The translations under genes were made by a program, and so were the position numbers. 64,000 bases of DNA, taken from an uncultured cyanobacterium (GTDB lineage: Bacteria > Cyanobacteriota > Cyanobacteriia > PCC-6307 > Cyanobiaceae). A model generated the notes under the pieces. The model did not search any database and was not told where the DNA came from. It saw only the letters and a list, made by a program, of their open reading frames with translations. Numbering within the stretch: the stretch's first letter is position 1; each line of letters starts with the position of its first letter. Of this stretch, positions 1-8,379 are shown piece after piece. The stretch spans positions 21,734 to 85,733 of the forward strand of contig CAIXBB010000023.1 of NCBI GenBank assembly GCA_903917565.1, given 5' to 3'.

Positions 1-146
1 GGATCGGCGGGCTGGGGAATGGCCATGGCCTTGACGTTGGCTTGCCAGCGGTCGTGGGCGTCGATGGCCAGTAGGGGAAGCCAGATGGATTGGCTCAGCA
101 GGGCCCAGGCGATGGCTTTGGGTCCGATGGAGGGCTCGCGGTACAT
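1..146 (-). CDS. Partial hypothetical membrane protein (N-terminus only)
   Basis: An ATG at 146 opens a frame that runs off the left edge; about 48 codons are visible, starting MYREPSIGPKA. The segment from about residue 11 to 27 is hydrophobic and could be a membrane anchor or signal. The start lies 23 bases after the stop of the Wza-like gene on the same strand, so the two are probably co-transcribed and this may be another polysaccharide gene. I do not recognise the family and assign no function. Confidence 0.5.
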   Translation of the reverse strand, partial: MYREPSIGPKAIAWALLSQSIWLPLLAIDAHDRWQANVKAMAIPQPAD

Positions 147-169
147 GGGTCTCTAGGAAGATGGGGATG

Positions 170-1408
170 TCAGCGGAAATTGTTGTTGTTGTTGTTGTTG
201 AACGTGTTTCGGAAAAAATAATAGGAACTGGCGGCCTGACTGAGGGGGACGACGACCTGATTGATGACGTCAAGGGCTTCAGCGTAGAAGGTGCGGTTGA
301 CGATGACTGTGTCCCTGTCCCGCAGGGGAGGATTGAGCCCCTTGGACACGCCAATCCCATCTCTGTAGCTGAACACTTCGCGGGTGGTGGTTCCGTTGCG
401 GTTAAGCCGCACGAGCTCGATGTCATTCTTGTTCGCCCGCCAGTTCTGGGTCCCTCCGGCTCGGAAGATGGCTTCGGCAAGTGGTGTGTTGGCGGGAAGG
501 CTGATCGTTCCAGGACTCTTGACCTCACCAATCACTGAAACGGTGATGGTGGCCGGAGCCAGGTTGGTCGCACCGATCTGGAGGACCTCCTCCGGGATCA
601 ACTCCTCGGAGCGGGCGATGACGATCGTGTCTCCGTCAAAGAGAATGGGGTTCTGGCGCTGGTTACCCACCTGGAACACCTGGGCCAGATCCAGCACGGT
701 TTGCTTCTGGCTGCCGTCGGGGCCGGCCAGCCGCCGCAGCAGCACTTTGCGGATGTCGGCGTTGAGCGTGACTCCACCGGCGGTCTGGATGGCGGAAACC
801 GGAGTTGAATAGGAGGCCAGGGGATACAAGCCGGGGCGACCCACCTCACCGATGATGGTGACCTTGACGGGTCGGGGGGTGGTGAGACTGAGGATCAGCT
901 CCGGCCGCACCAGCTGTTTGGAGTAGAGGGAGGTGAGCCATCGCGTGGCCTGGCCGATGGTCAGCCCCGTGAGCTGGACCGATCCCAGCAGCGAAAGGGT
1001 GGAGGTGCCGTCCGGAAGAATGACGACGGCACCACCGATGCCGGCGGCGGAAGGGTCGGTGAAGGTGAGCTGGAGGCCGTCACCCGGTCCGAGGACGTAG
1101 AGATCGTTGTAGACCTCGGTCACCGTGAGGGGAAGCGGAGCTGAAGACGAAGGGCCAGCGGCGGGTGAGGCACTGACAGCACCCGATCCCCGCCAAGGCG
1201 ACTGGGGGGAGACTCCCTGTGGAACCGAAGCCCTCAGACCGGTGGGGGCAAAAACCATACTGGTGAGACCCAGCAGGCCAACGGCGGTAAGCCGCCGTTG
1301 GCTGGTCCGGCGGCCGAACCAGTGTCCCAAGGGAAACCGTTGAACGACGGCATGCCGTTGGCCATCGGTGGGCCATTGGCGTACAGATGTTCTGGGAGGA
1401 GAAGCCAC
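170..1408 (-). CDS. Polysaccharide export outer-membrane protein, Wza/SLBB family
   Basis: The product is a 412-residue Wza-type protein, expected to form the outer-membrane channel for a long surface polysaccharide. An arginine-containing N-terminus precedes a hydrophobic stretch at about residues 40-60 that looks like an export signal. A Poly_export domain (about 103-178, starting YVLGPGDGLQL) follows. Two SLBB-like segments come next, each opening with a VxVIGEV-type strand (about 181 and 287). The C-terminus is unusual: it ends in seven consecutive asparagines followed by FR. It is divergent from the Wzc-like gene 117 bases away, the usual export partner. The ATG at 1408 is the most upstream choice and a later start is possible. 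The family call is firm; the exported polymer is inferred from the neighbours. Confidence 0.9.
   Translation of the reverse strand: MASPPRTSVRQWPTDGQRHAVVQRFPLGHWFGRRTSQRRLTAVGLLGLTSMVFAPTGLRASVPQGVSPQSPWRGSGAVSASPAAGPSSSAPLPLTVTEVYNDLYVLGPGDGLQLTFTDPSAAGIGGAVVILPDGTSTLSLLGSVQLTGLTIGQATRWLTSLYSKQLVRPELILSLTTPRPVKVTIIGEVGRPGLYPLASYSTPVSAIQTAGGVTLNADIRKVLLRRLAGPDGSQKQTVLDLAQVFQVGNQRQNPILFDGDTIVIARSEELIPEEVLQIGATNLAPATITVSVIGEVKSPGTISLPANTPLAEAIFRAGGTQNWRANKNDIELVRLNRNGTTTREVFSYRDGIGVSKGLNPPLRDRDTVIVNRTFYAEALDVINQVVVPLSQAASSYYFFRNTFNNNNNNNFR
180..200. repeat. Trinucleotide microsatellite, seven TTG units, encoding a poly-Asn tail
   Basis: Seven perfect TTG units on the plus strand read as AAC/AAT on the coding strand. 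They give seven asparagines at the very C-terminus of the Wza-like protein. Slippage in such a repeat would change the tail length without breaking the frame. Confidence 0.9.
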
Positions 1409-1436
1409 CGATGGACATTATTCGGATTACAACCAT

Positions 1437-1467
1437 AGACGCCCGAGTCAACAGACGCCCGAGTCAA
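1437..1467. promoter_or_regulatory. 15-base tandem direct repeat in the wza/wzc divergent promoter region
   Basis: The 15-mer AGACGCCCGAGTCAA occurs at 1437-1451 and again at 1453-1467, a period of 16 bases, between two divergently transcribed export genes. Read on the minus strand, each copy contains TTGACT, a good match to a -35 hexamer. No well-spaced -10 was found for either gene, so the repeat may instead bind a regulator. This is a sequence observation; the function is inferred. Confidence 0.55.
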
Positions 1468-1525
1468 GGGGCACTCTTCTCCGGTTGCCATTATCATCGG
1501 AACAACTTTCTCCGCAGTTCATAAC

Positions 1526-4114
1526 GTGACGACGACGGGTGTTCCTCCTGAGACCTTTCCGGGTGGAACGGCGCGCCCGCTGTCCCTTCCCCCATCGGCC
1601 GGTCCGGGACCCAACCCCTCCCTGACATTCGATCAGCCGCTTCAGAGCCCGCTGAACCCCACAGGCGAGGGTCAGTCCGGCTCCGGAGGACTGGGCGGCT
1701 TGGTGCGGACCGTCAAGCGCCGTCAGTCCGTCTTCCTGATCACCTTCGCCGTGGTGACGGGAGTCCTGGCGATCAACACCCTGCGCCAACGCATCTTTTC
1801 CCCCGTCTACCAAGGCGGATTCCAGTTGCAGATCAGCAACCCCTTCGAAGAACCTGGCGGCGGAGGCGGAGGCGGAGGCGGCGGATCGGTGGAAAGTGTC
1901 GCTCGCAGCGAGATCAAGACAGACGTCCCAAGCCTCATTGTCCTGATGAACAGTCCCCTGTTGCTTGGGCCGGTCGCCCAACGTCAGGGCATACCGCTAG
2001 GGGCGCTTCAGGGGAGTCTGTCGATCAACCCGGAGGGAAGCGTCAACAACGTTCTCAACGTCTCCCTGCGCTGGGCTGATCCCGTCAAAGGGAAAGCTAT
2101 CTTGCGTCAGCTTGCGAAAGATTACACCGCCTTTTCCCTTACCCAGAGGCAGGCGACGATGAATTCTGGAGTCCGATTCCTGGACGAACAGGCCCCAGCC
2201 ATTGAGTCTAAGCTTCGGAAACTCTCCCAGGAGATGCTCAAGTTCCGTGAACGGAATAATTTCATTGACCCTCAGACGGCGGCAGGCCAGATCCTCGGAG
2301 CCCGCGAGGGTCTCGTCAATCAGCTGCGCACCCTCCAAAGCGAACAGGTGCAGCTGGACAGCCAACTGAAGTCGGTTCAGACCGGAAAGCTGCAATTCAC
2401 TCCCAGCGGTGCTCCCACAGCCCTTGAGCAGCTGGGTCGCAACACGGTCCTTGTTCCGGGTCGGGCCTCCTCGGGAGCAGAGGCAGCCCGCGGCTCCGCG
2501 GCAACTCCACTTGATCTGCTCAACCAATTTGAACAGGAGTTGGCTACAGCCAAAGGCACCTTTAAGGAGAGTTCTCCGATCGTGCAGTCCCTCCGGGCAA
2601 GACGCAACCAGCTATTGCCAGTGGTCCAGCGCCAAGCCGCCGATGCCGTGAAAGCAAGGCTGCTCTCCAATGTGGCCCAGCAGGACGAAATCAACCGCCA
2701 GATCCTGCTTCTCAGTGAGAACTTCAGGAAGAATCCGCAGAAGATGTCGGAGTTCGAGGACATCAACCAGCGACTGGCGATCGCCAAAGAGCAGTATTCT
2801 TCTTACATCCAGGCCAGGGAGCGCTACCGCCTTGAGAGGGCCCGATCAATTTCCCCCTGGGAAGTGATCGGGCCACCTGATTTCGGGGACAGCCCGGTGG
2901 AGCCCGACATCCAGCGCAACCTGCTCAGGGCCATCATGATCGGCCTCCTGGCCGGTCTCGGCGCAGCGATCCTCAGGGAGCGCACAGACAACGTCTTCCA
3001 CACCCCCATGGAGGTGGAAAAGGAGCTCCAGCTGCCGGTGCTCGGTTTGATTCCCTACCTGCCCCTGGAGCCCGGTGTCGATATCGCCACCAGCATTTCC
3101 AAGATGTCCTCCAGCGAGCGCTTTGCGATCAAGGAGTCCCTGCGTAGCCTGTTCACCACTTTCCGCCTGCTTCGCGCCGACAACAACATTCGCATGGTGG
3201 GAGTCACCTCCTCCACCCAGGGGGAGGGAAAATCCACCGCAGTTGCGGTTTTCGCCCGTACCCTCGCCGATCTTGGCCTGAAGGTGCTTGTCATTGATTC
3301 CGACATGCGTCTCCCAATGCAGGCGAGGTATCTCGGGGTGGAGCCGGGCGATGGCTTTTCGACACTGTTGTCCGATTCATCTCGAAATCCCACGGAATTC
3401 ATTCACCCCGTTGTCGAAAACATGGATGTGCTTCCGGCTGGTCCGAAGCCACCCGATCCCGCCAAACTGCTCAATTCCAGCCGCTGCAAGGATGTCATGG
3501 AGGAGATTCGTGCCCTCCCCGGCTACGACATCATCGTCGTGGATGCGCCTCCCTGTCTGATGCTGGCCGATCCGATCCTGGTCGGAGAGAAGCTGGATGG
3601 CATCCTCTTCCTTGTGGGACTGGGCAAGGTGAGTCGTGAGCTGGCCCCCCAGGCCTGTCGCCGGATCAAGGCTTCTGGTGTCGATGTGCTGGGGATCATC
3701 TGCAACCAGGTGAACTTCCCGAGCCGCCTCAATGATTATGGCTATGAATATGGCTATTACTACCACTACGCCTATGCATCGGCCTCGGGTTACTCCAAGA
3801 GTGCCACCGAGCCCTCTGGTGGATTAGGCAATTATGTCCAGCGCTACCGCGATAGCTATATGAAGGGTGCCGCCACCAACACCTATGTCAGCTCCCGCTA
3901 TAAGGAAGGAGAATCCGATGTCAAGACCTACCATCAAGAAGAGGAAGGTCAACTCACCGGGCCAGAAGCCTCCAACGGTGCCCCCGTCCGCGGCAGCAGC
4001 TCCAGCTCCCTGCCTCCTGCCGAAAGGGCTCCATCCCGACGTCACCGCCAGGTGAGCGAGTCCGGTGGTGGGCCGATCAGCTGGCTGCGAAAGCGCTTCG
4101 GTAGCAAGGACTGA
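1526..4114 (+). CDS. Wzc-like polysaccharide co-polymerase / tyrosine autokinase
   Basis: This 862-residue inner-membrane protein combines a Wzz chain-length domain with a BY-kinase ATPase. Transmembrane helices lie at about 68-85 and 466-483, with a long periplasmic coiled-coil region between them. The cytoplasmic kinase has a Walker A (QGEGKST, about 565-571), Walker A' (VLVIDSDM, about 587-594) and Walker B (IIVVDAP, about 669-675). A dense tyrosine cluster follows (nine Tyr between 738 and 756), the usual autophosphorylation tail. Family members control polymer length and gate export with Wza through phosphorylation cycles. The start is a GTG at 1526. A run of ten glycines (residues 111-120) sits early in the periplasmic part. 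The tail after 760 is long and low in complexity. Confidence 0.93.
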   Translation: MTTTGVPPETFPGGTARPLSLPPSAGPGPNPSLTFDQPLQSPLNPTGEGQSGSGGLGGLVRTVKRRQSVFLITFAVVTGVLAINTLRQRIFSPVYQGGFQLQISNPFEEPGGGGGGGGGGSVESVARSEIKTDVPSLIVLMNSPLLLGPVAQRQGIPLGALQGSLSINPEGSVNNVLNVSLRWADPVKGKAILRQLAKDYTAFSLTQRQATMNSGVRFLDEQAPAIESKLRKLSQEMLKFRERNNFIDPQTAAGQILGAREGLVNQLRTLQSEQVQLDSQLKSVQTGKLQFTPSGAPTALEQLGRNTVLVPGRASSGAEAARGSAATPLDLLNQFEQELATAKGTFKESSPIVQSLRARRNQLLPVVQRQAADAVKARLLSNVAQQDEINRQILLLSENFRKNPQKMSEFEDINQRLAIAKEQYSSYIQARERYRLERARSISPWEVIGPPDFGDSPVEPDIQRNLLRAIMIGLLAGLGAAILRERTDNVFHTPMEVEKELQLPVLGLIPYLPLEPGVDIATSISKMSSSERFAIKESLRSLFTTFRLLRADNNIRMVGVTSSTQGEGKSTAVAVFARTLADLGLKVLVIDSDMRLPMQARYLGVEPGDGFSTLLSDSSRNPTEFIHPVVENMDVLPAGPKPPDPAKLLNSSRCKDVMEEIRALPGYDIIVVDAPPCLMLADPILVGEKLDGILFLVGLGKVSRELAPQACRRIKASGVDVLGIICNQVNFPSRLNDYGYEYGYYYHYAYASASGYSKSATEPSGGLGNYVQRYRDSYMKGAATNTYVSSRYKEGESDVKTYHQEEEGQLTGPEASNGAPVRGSSSSSLPPAERAPSRRHRQVSESGGGPISWLRKRFGSKD

Positions 4115-4135
4115 GCCACTGGCTCAGTCCTTGCT
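4103..4135. terminator. Bidirectional terminator hairpin overlapping both stop codons
   Basis: A perfect 15-base inverted repeat (4103-4117 and 4121-4135) with a three-base loop lies between the convergent Wzc-like and phosphatase genes. Each arm carries AGC AAG GAC TGA in frame, so both proteins end Ser-Lys-Asp and both stops lie inside the stem. Neither side has a long T run. Termination in both directions is inferred from the geometry. Confidence 0.75.
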
Positions 4136-4675
4136 GGGATGCGTTGACCTGGACCTGGTGGACAGGATGCTCTCCATCATCACCAGGTGGTCATAGATGG
4201 GCATGGCCATTGGGTGGCAGCGCCTGACCCAGGCCAGGGCAGCCAGCATGTCGATGCCCCGCATGCGGGCCGTGAGTCCCACGGCCAGCAGAGGCGAGCG
4301 TTCATACCCTGCCATGCAATGCAGGTAGACCGGGGCGGCGTCCTTCACCAGTGCTTCGGCCCTGGCCAGGGCCAGGATCAGCCTGGCTTCCTGCATCGGC
4401 TCCTGCTCCCTGTGATCGGGCAGGGAGACGCTGTCGCTCGACCATCCAGGCGGAAGGATCAGCCCTGTTTCCTCCTCCGGGTAGCAGCAGCTGAAGCGGC
4501 TCCGAAATCCGGCCTCCTCCAGTTGCTGCCAGTGCCTGTCACTGCGGGGCATCGGACCGACGGCCAGCTGATTGTTGAGAACCCAGCTGCAGGGCAGGGA
4601 GCGTTCCTGCATCGGCTGGGCAGGCCTCTCCGCCTCCCTCAGGCTCAGCAGAAACCGCCGCAGGGCGCCGACCAC
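4124..4675 (-). CDS. Dual-specificity/tyrosine phosphatase-like protein
   Basis: The product (183 residues from a GTG at 4675) carries the cysteine phosphatase P-loop HCMAGYERSP, with catalytic Cys at about residue 120 and Arg at about 126. An N-terminal segment (LAVGPMPRS) is typical of the dual-specificity fold. The GTG is preceded by AGGTGA at good distance; an ATG at 4612 would give a shorter protein. Its gene converges on the Wzc-like kinase gene and it follows the exosortase pair. It is therefore a reasonable candidate for removing phosphate from the kinase's tyrosine tail, a role usually played by a low-molecular-weight phosphatase (Wzb). That role is inference; the catalytic motif is seen directly. 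Confidence 0.8.
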   Translation of the reverse strand: MVGALRRFLLSLREAERPAQPMQERSLPCSWVLNNQLAVGPMPRSDRHWQQLEEAGFRSRFSCCYPEEETGLILPPGWSSDSVSLPDHREQEPMQEARLILALARAEALVKDAAPVYLHCMAGYERSPLLAVGLTARMRGIDMLAALAWVRRCHPMAMPIYDHLVMMESILSTRSRSTHPSKD

Positions 4676-4841
4676 TAGCAGATCACCTGGTCGTTGACTC
4701 CCACTTCGCGCAGGGTCGCCCTCGGCTGATGTTGCTGGGCAGCCCCCGGAGAGTGGCGCGTGGAGGGTGTGAGGGCGATGACGGCAGAGGGGTAACGGGA
4801 GCAGGCGGTGCGGGTGGCAGCAGGTGGACGGTGTCCCCGGC

Positions 4842-5510
4842 CTAGCCCTGGGATCGCAGCACCGGCTCCAACAGGCCCAGCACCTGCTGCCAGAAGCCGT
4901 GGGTGGGTGGCTCCCCTTTGGGCCCACGCAGACTGATCAAGGTGCAGGCATAGGTGCGGTTGGGCTGAAGTCCGATCACACGCTCAACCGCGGGGAGCTT
5001 GCCGCTGGCCGGGCGGTCGGTGAGAGGGGTGAGTTGGTCGCGCGTCACGCCGAAGGCATCCTTCAGCCCCGGGCCTCTCACCAGGCAGGTCTGGAGAGCG
5101 GGGCGATTCTCAATGAGGCCAGCTGCCGTGGGAGTCGGCGTCGTGATCAGGCGCCGATTGAGCAGTTTCAGGCTGGGTTGTTCCTGACCGATGAAACCGG
5201 TTTGCAAGTTGAACCGCTGACGCACATGGCCTGCCATCAGGGTGAGCTCGAATCCATCGCGCAGAGGGAAGACCACAGGTGCGGACGTCGAGAGTTCATA
5301 GCTGCGCTTCGCTGGCCGGAGGGTGCCTGGGGAGGGGCGATCCGTTGGGGAAAGGAGCTGGGCCGCCCGAAGCCCTGCTTCCAGTTGTTGAACGGGCAGG
5401 GGGATGGGGGACGCGGGCCAGCGCGGCAGCACGATGGCTTGGGCTGCCAGCAGGGCGGCGATCGTGGCCAGAATGCCGTACCACCTCACCAGTAGGGGAG
5501 GGGCGATCAA
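4842..5510 (-). CDS. Cyanoexosortase A system-associated protein
   Basis: This 222-residue protein has one N-terminal membrane helix (about residues 8-27) followed by a soluble, probably periplasmic domain. That is the layout of the accessory protein found next to cyanoexosortase A. The start is taken as a TTG at 5510 that overlaps the exosortase stop in the four bases TTGA, with AAGGGGA upstream. Adjacent co-translation supports a joint function in sorting or processing exported proteins. The reading frame extends further upstream, but that part lies inside the exosortase gene. The call rests mostly on position, size and topology, so confidence is moderate. Confidence 0.72.
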   Translation of the reverse strand: MIAPPLLVRWYGILATIAALLAAQAIVLPRWPASPIPLPVQQLEAGLRAAQLLSPTDRPSPGTLRPAKRSYELSTSAPVVFPLRDGFELTLMAGHVRQRFNLQTGFIGQEQPSLKLLNRRLITTPTPTAAGLIENRPALQTCLVRGPGLKDAFGVTRDQLTPLTDRPASGKLPAVERVIGLQPNRTYACTLISLRGPKGEPPTHGFWQQVLGLLEPVLRSQG

Positions 5511-6445
5511 GCTTCTTCCCCTTGCGATGACGGGGTGGGCAGGGGTGGCAGCTCCCTCTCCAGCAACCGCATGTAGACCATGCCGAAGACCAGGACGGCC
5601 ACACCGGAAAAGACGAGGGAACCGGTGCTTTCGTGAAAGAAATCGAACCACCAGCTCCCTTTGGAGTTGCCATTGCCGGCGAAGATCGCCAGAAGGGCGA
5701 TCCGAAAAGTGTTGGAGATCAGCCCGATCAAAGGAGCGATCAGGAGCACCAGGACGCGGCTGGCCCAGGAACGGATCGGGAAGGCCAACAGAAAGATCAC
5801 CCCCACGCAGAGGATCTGGGCCATCATGTCCAGGCCGTTGCAGGGACCCAGCACCATCACCCCTCCACCGGGGAGCAGCACGCTGCGGGCATTGACGATC
5901 ACGTCGAGTCCGAGGATGCTCAGCCAGAGGCCGGACAACTGGGCGGTGAGCAGGCTGATGGGGGCCTCCGGCAGGCTTCGCATCAACAAGGCGAAGCCAG
6001 GCAGCAGCAGCAGGCACAGCAGGGGATCGCGGAAGCGGCCCAGGTTGGCGGGCTTTTCGGCCAGCAGGCCAAGGGCGAGGCCACCGATCGGCGCGAGGGC
6101 GAACAGCAGACCGTCCCAGTGAAGAATCACCGCCGTGCGGGTCAGGACCCACATCAGCAGCAGGGTGCCGATGATCAGCCCCCAGACGACAGGCCGGGGA
6201 TCGAGCTCCTCGAACTGATCCTCCATGCAGATCACAGCTCCCCCCCACACCAGAACGGCGAACACGGTGATGTGCTCGCTCTGGCTGCTCTGGAACACGG
6301 CGATGTTCTGGATCGCCACGGCTGATGACAGGGCCAGCCAGAGATTGCGGGGCGTTGGTGGGGGAACTGGCGGAATGGCGGCCCGCCAGGAAGGGGGAAG
6401 CTTCAGGAGGAGCGCGTTGGAGAGTCGCTGGACGATGTTGCTCAT
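5507..6445 (-). CDS. crtA: Cyanoexosortase A
   Basis: This is a 312-residue polytopic membrane protein. All three conserved exosortase residues are visible: Cys202 in GPCNGLD, Arg248 in SNTFRIA and His271 in FFHESTG. Exosortases are proposed transpeptidases that cut and sort proteins with a C-terminal PEP-CTERM signal, and in bacteria they cluster with exopolysaccharide genes, as here. The ATG at 6445 overlaps the upstream CapD-like stop by four bases (ATGA), which makes translational coupling likely. No protein in this window shows a PEP-CTERM tail, so the substrates must be elsewhere. I judge the cyanobacterial class A from its association with the following accessory gene. Confidence 0.88.
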   Translation of the reverse strand: MSNIVQRLSNALLLKLPPSWRAAIPPVPPPTPRNLWLALSSAVAIQNIAVFQSSQSEHITVFAVLVWGGAVICMEDQFEELDPRPVVWGLIIGTLLLMWVLTRTAVILHWDGLLFALAPIGGLALGLLAEKPANLGRFRDPLLCLLLLPGFALLMRSLPEAPISLLTAQLSGLWLSILGLDVIVNARSVLLPGGGVMVLGPCNGLDMMAQILCVGVIFLLAFPIRSWASRVLVLLIAPLIGLISNTFRIALLAIFAGNGNSKGSWWFDFFHESTGSLVFSGVAVLVFGMVYMRLLERELPPLPTPSSQGEEA

Positions 6446-8379
6446 CGGGCCAAGGCGTCGACCAAAGGTGTGGCCGGAAGCCCTTCTTCCGGATCGTATT
6501 CCGGCACCAGTCGGCGCAGGAGCTGACTGGTTGTCGCTTCGTCCCAATGGGTGAGCGCCTCGTGCAGCTGCTGGATCAGGGGAAACAGTTGCTCGCTTTC
6601 CCGCCGAGGTTCGGTGGCCCTGCGGATCAGCGGGTGCTTGGTGGGCTGGTCGTCGGCACCGATCAGCAGTTCTTCGTAGAGCTTTTCCCCTGGCCGCAGA
6701 CCGGTGTACTGGATGGCGATGTCACCGTCGCTGGTGTAGTCGTCCCGCACTCTCAGGCCTGACAGTTCGATCATCTGTCGGGCCAGGTCGGCGATCCGGA
6801 CCGGTTCTCCCATGTCGAGCAGGAAGAGATCGCCACCGATGGCCATACCAGTGGACTGGAGCACAAGCTGGACGGCCTCCGGGATGGTCATGAAGTAACG
6901 GGTGATGGCCGGATGGGTGACGGTGACGGGCCCCCCTGTTGAGATCTGCTGGTGGAAAAGGGGGATCACCGAACCGGATGAGCCGAGCACATTGCCGAAC
7001 CTGACCATGGACAGAATCGGACCGCCCGGTTCGATCTCGGCGGCGGCGGCCTGAATGAGCAGCTCGCAGATGCGCTTGCTGGCCCCCATGACATTGGTGG
7101 GACGTACGGCCTTGTCGGTGGAGATCAGGGTGAGTCTGCTGACACCAGCGTCACGGGTCGCGGCGATCACGGCCTCGGTGGCGCCGATGTTGTTGGCAAT
7201 GCCTGCGCAGAGATTGGCCTCCACAAGCGGGACGTGCTTGTAGGCGGCGGCATGGAAGATTGTTTCCACGCCGTGCTGGCGGCAGAGCAGGGTGAGGCGG
7301 TCCGCGTTGCAGGCATCCCCCAGGACGGCATGCAGTGCGACACCGGGGCATTGGGAACTCAGTTCCCGCTCGATGGCGTAAAGGGCGTATTCATTGCGCT
7401 CCAGCAACAGCAGCCTGGCGGCGCCGAGGGCTACGACCTGACGGCAGAGTTCGCTGCCGATTGAGCCACCCGCCCCCGTTACCATCAACACCTTCCCTTC
7501 CACGCCTGCCTTCAAAAGCACCGGGTCGGGGTTGGAGGGCTCGCGACCCAGGAGATCTTCGATCGCCACCGCCTGCAGGTCGGAAACGATCCTCTGGCCA
7601 CTGGCCATCTGCGCCAGGGAGGGGATCGAAAGCACCTCCAGCCCCCGATGGGTGAGTTGGTCGACCAGCAGTCGCTTGCGACGCCTGGACATCGTCGGCA
7701 TGGCGAGCAGGACCTTTCGCACTCCGTGGCGTTCGATCAATCGGGGCAGGCGCACGGGTGTGTGGATGGGCATGTTCTGGAGCGTCCGGCCCTGCAGCCC
7801 CTCATCGTCGTCAAGGAATCCGACGATATGGAAGCGGGGATCGTTGCGCAGGGCAAGCAGCAGACCCATCCCTGAGGCTCCGGCCCCATAAATCAGAGTG
7901 GCGTCGCTCTGGGCGCGGCCGGGATTGTGGTTCTCGCGTAGATCAAGGTGATGGACCAAGACGTCGCGCAGCACAATACGGCTGGCGATGGCGCCTCCGG
8001 TGAACAGCAGCCAGTAGAGAATCCAGAAGGAGCGTGGCGGCTGGGGGCCCCCGATCAGGGTGCTGCTCAGCCGCAGGATCAACACCATTGACCCTGAACG
8101 GGGTATGAGTCCGTAGAGGGAATGGCTGCCGGCGTAGCGGGTGAGCCCCCTGTACCAACCGGAGACCACCAGAACAGGCAGGCCCGTGATGACGGCCAGG
8201 GGCAGAAGCAGGATGGTGGAAGGCAGGAATCCCTTGAGGGACGCGGCGTCCGGCAAACGCAGAGCAAAGGCCACGAGATAGGCCGTGATGATCATCAGAC
8301 CATCAAAGACCACCAACAGCAGCCTGCGGGCGAGCAGCTGCTTCTGCACATAACCGAGAAATGAGAGTTGGGGGATCAA
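6442..8379 (-). CDS. CapD/WbpM-type nucleotide-sugar 4,6-dehydratase, membrane-bound
   Basis: The 645-residue product has an N-terminal bundle of about four membrane helices (residues 18-135). A first Rossmann-like domain follows (YGAGASGMG, about 164-172). The catalytic SDR domain starts with TGAGGSIGSE (about 301-310). The segment STDKAVRPTNVMGASKR carries the Met-for-Tyr substitution characteristic of the long inverting dehydratases (WbpM, PglF). These convert UDP-GlcNAc to a UDP-4-keto-6-deoxy sugar, the first step to rare N-acetylated deoxysugars. The start is a TTG at 8379; a GTG at 8349 is an alternative. It leads the minus-strand group with the exosortase and phosphatase genes. The reaction is known for the family; the exact sugar is not determined here. 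Confidence 0.88.
   Translation of the reverse strand: MIPQLSFLGYVQKQLLARRLLLVVFDGLMIITAYLVAFALRLPDAASLKGFLPSTILLLPLAVITGLPVLVVSGWYRGLTRYAGSHSLYGLIPRSGSMVLILRLSSTLIGGPQPPRSFWILYWLLFTGGAIASRIVLRDVLVHHLDLRENHNPGRAQSDATLIYGAGASGMGLLLALRNDPRFHIVGFLDDDEGLQGRTLQNMPIHTPVRLPRLIERHGVRKVLLAMPTMSRRRKRLLVDQLTHRGLEVLSIPSLAQMASGQRIVSDLQAVAIEDLLGREPSNPDPVLLKAGVEGKVLMVTGAGGSIGSELCRQVVALGAARLLLLERNEYALYAIERELSSQCPGVALHAVLGDACNADRLTLLCRQHGVETIFHAAAYKHVPLVEANLCAGIANNIGATEAVIAATRDAGVSRLTLISTDKAVRPTNVMGASKRICELLIQAAAAEIEPGGPILSMVRFGNVLGSSGSVIPLFHQQISTGGPVTVTHPAITRYFMTIPEAVQLVLQSTGMAIGGDLFLLDMGEPVRIADLARQMIELSGLRVRDDYTSDGDIAIQYTGLRPGEKLYEELLIGADDQPTKHPLIRRATEPRRESEQLFPLIQQLHEALTHWDEATTSQLLRRLVPEYDPEEGLPATPLVDALAR

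Noticed and set aside
170..220. PEP-CTERM sorting tail on the Wza-like protein
   Set aside because: The C-terminus is poly-Asn, without a PEP motif, hydrophobic helix and basic end. The TIGR03790-like protein also lacks such a tail.
4824..5495. Long plus-strand frame rich in Gln/Gly (223 residues)
   Set aside because: It lies opposite the cyanoexosortase-associated gene and has the biased composition of an antisense shadow in high-GC DNA; no domain is visible. The same holds for many plus-strand frames across 8-34 kb.
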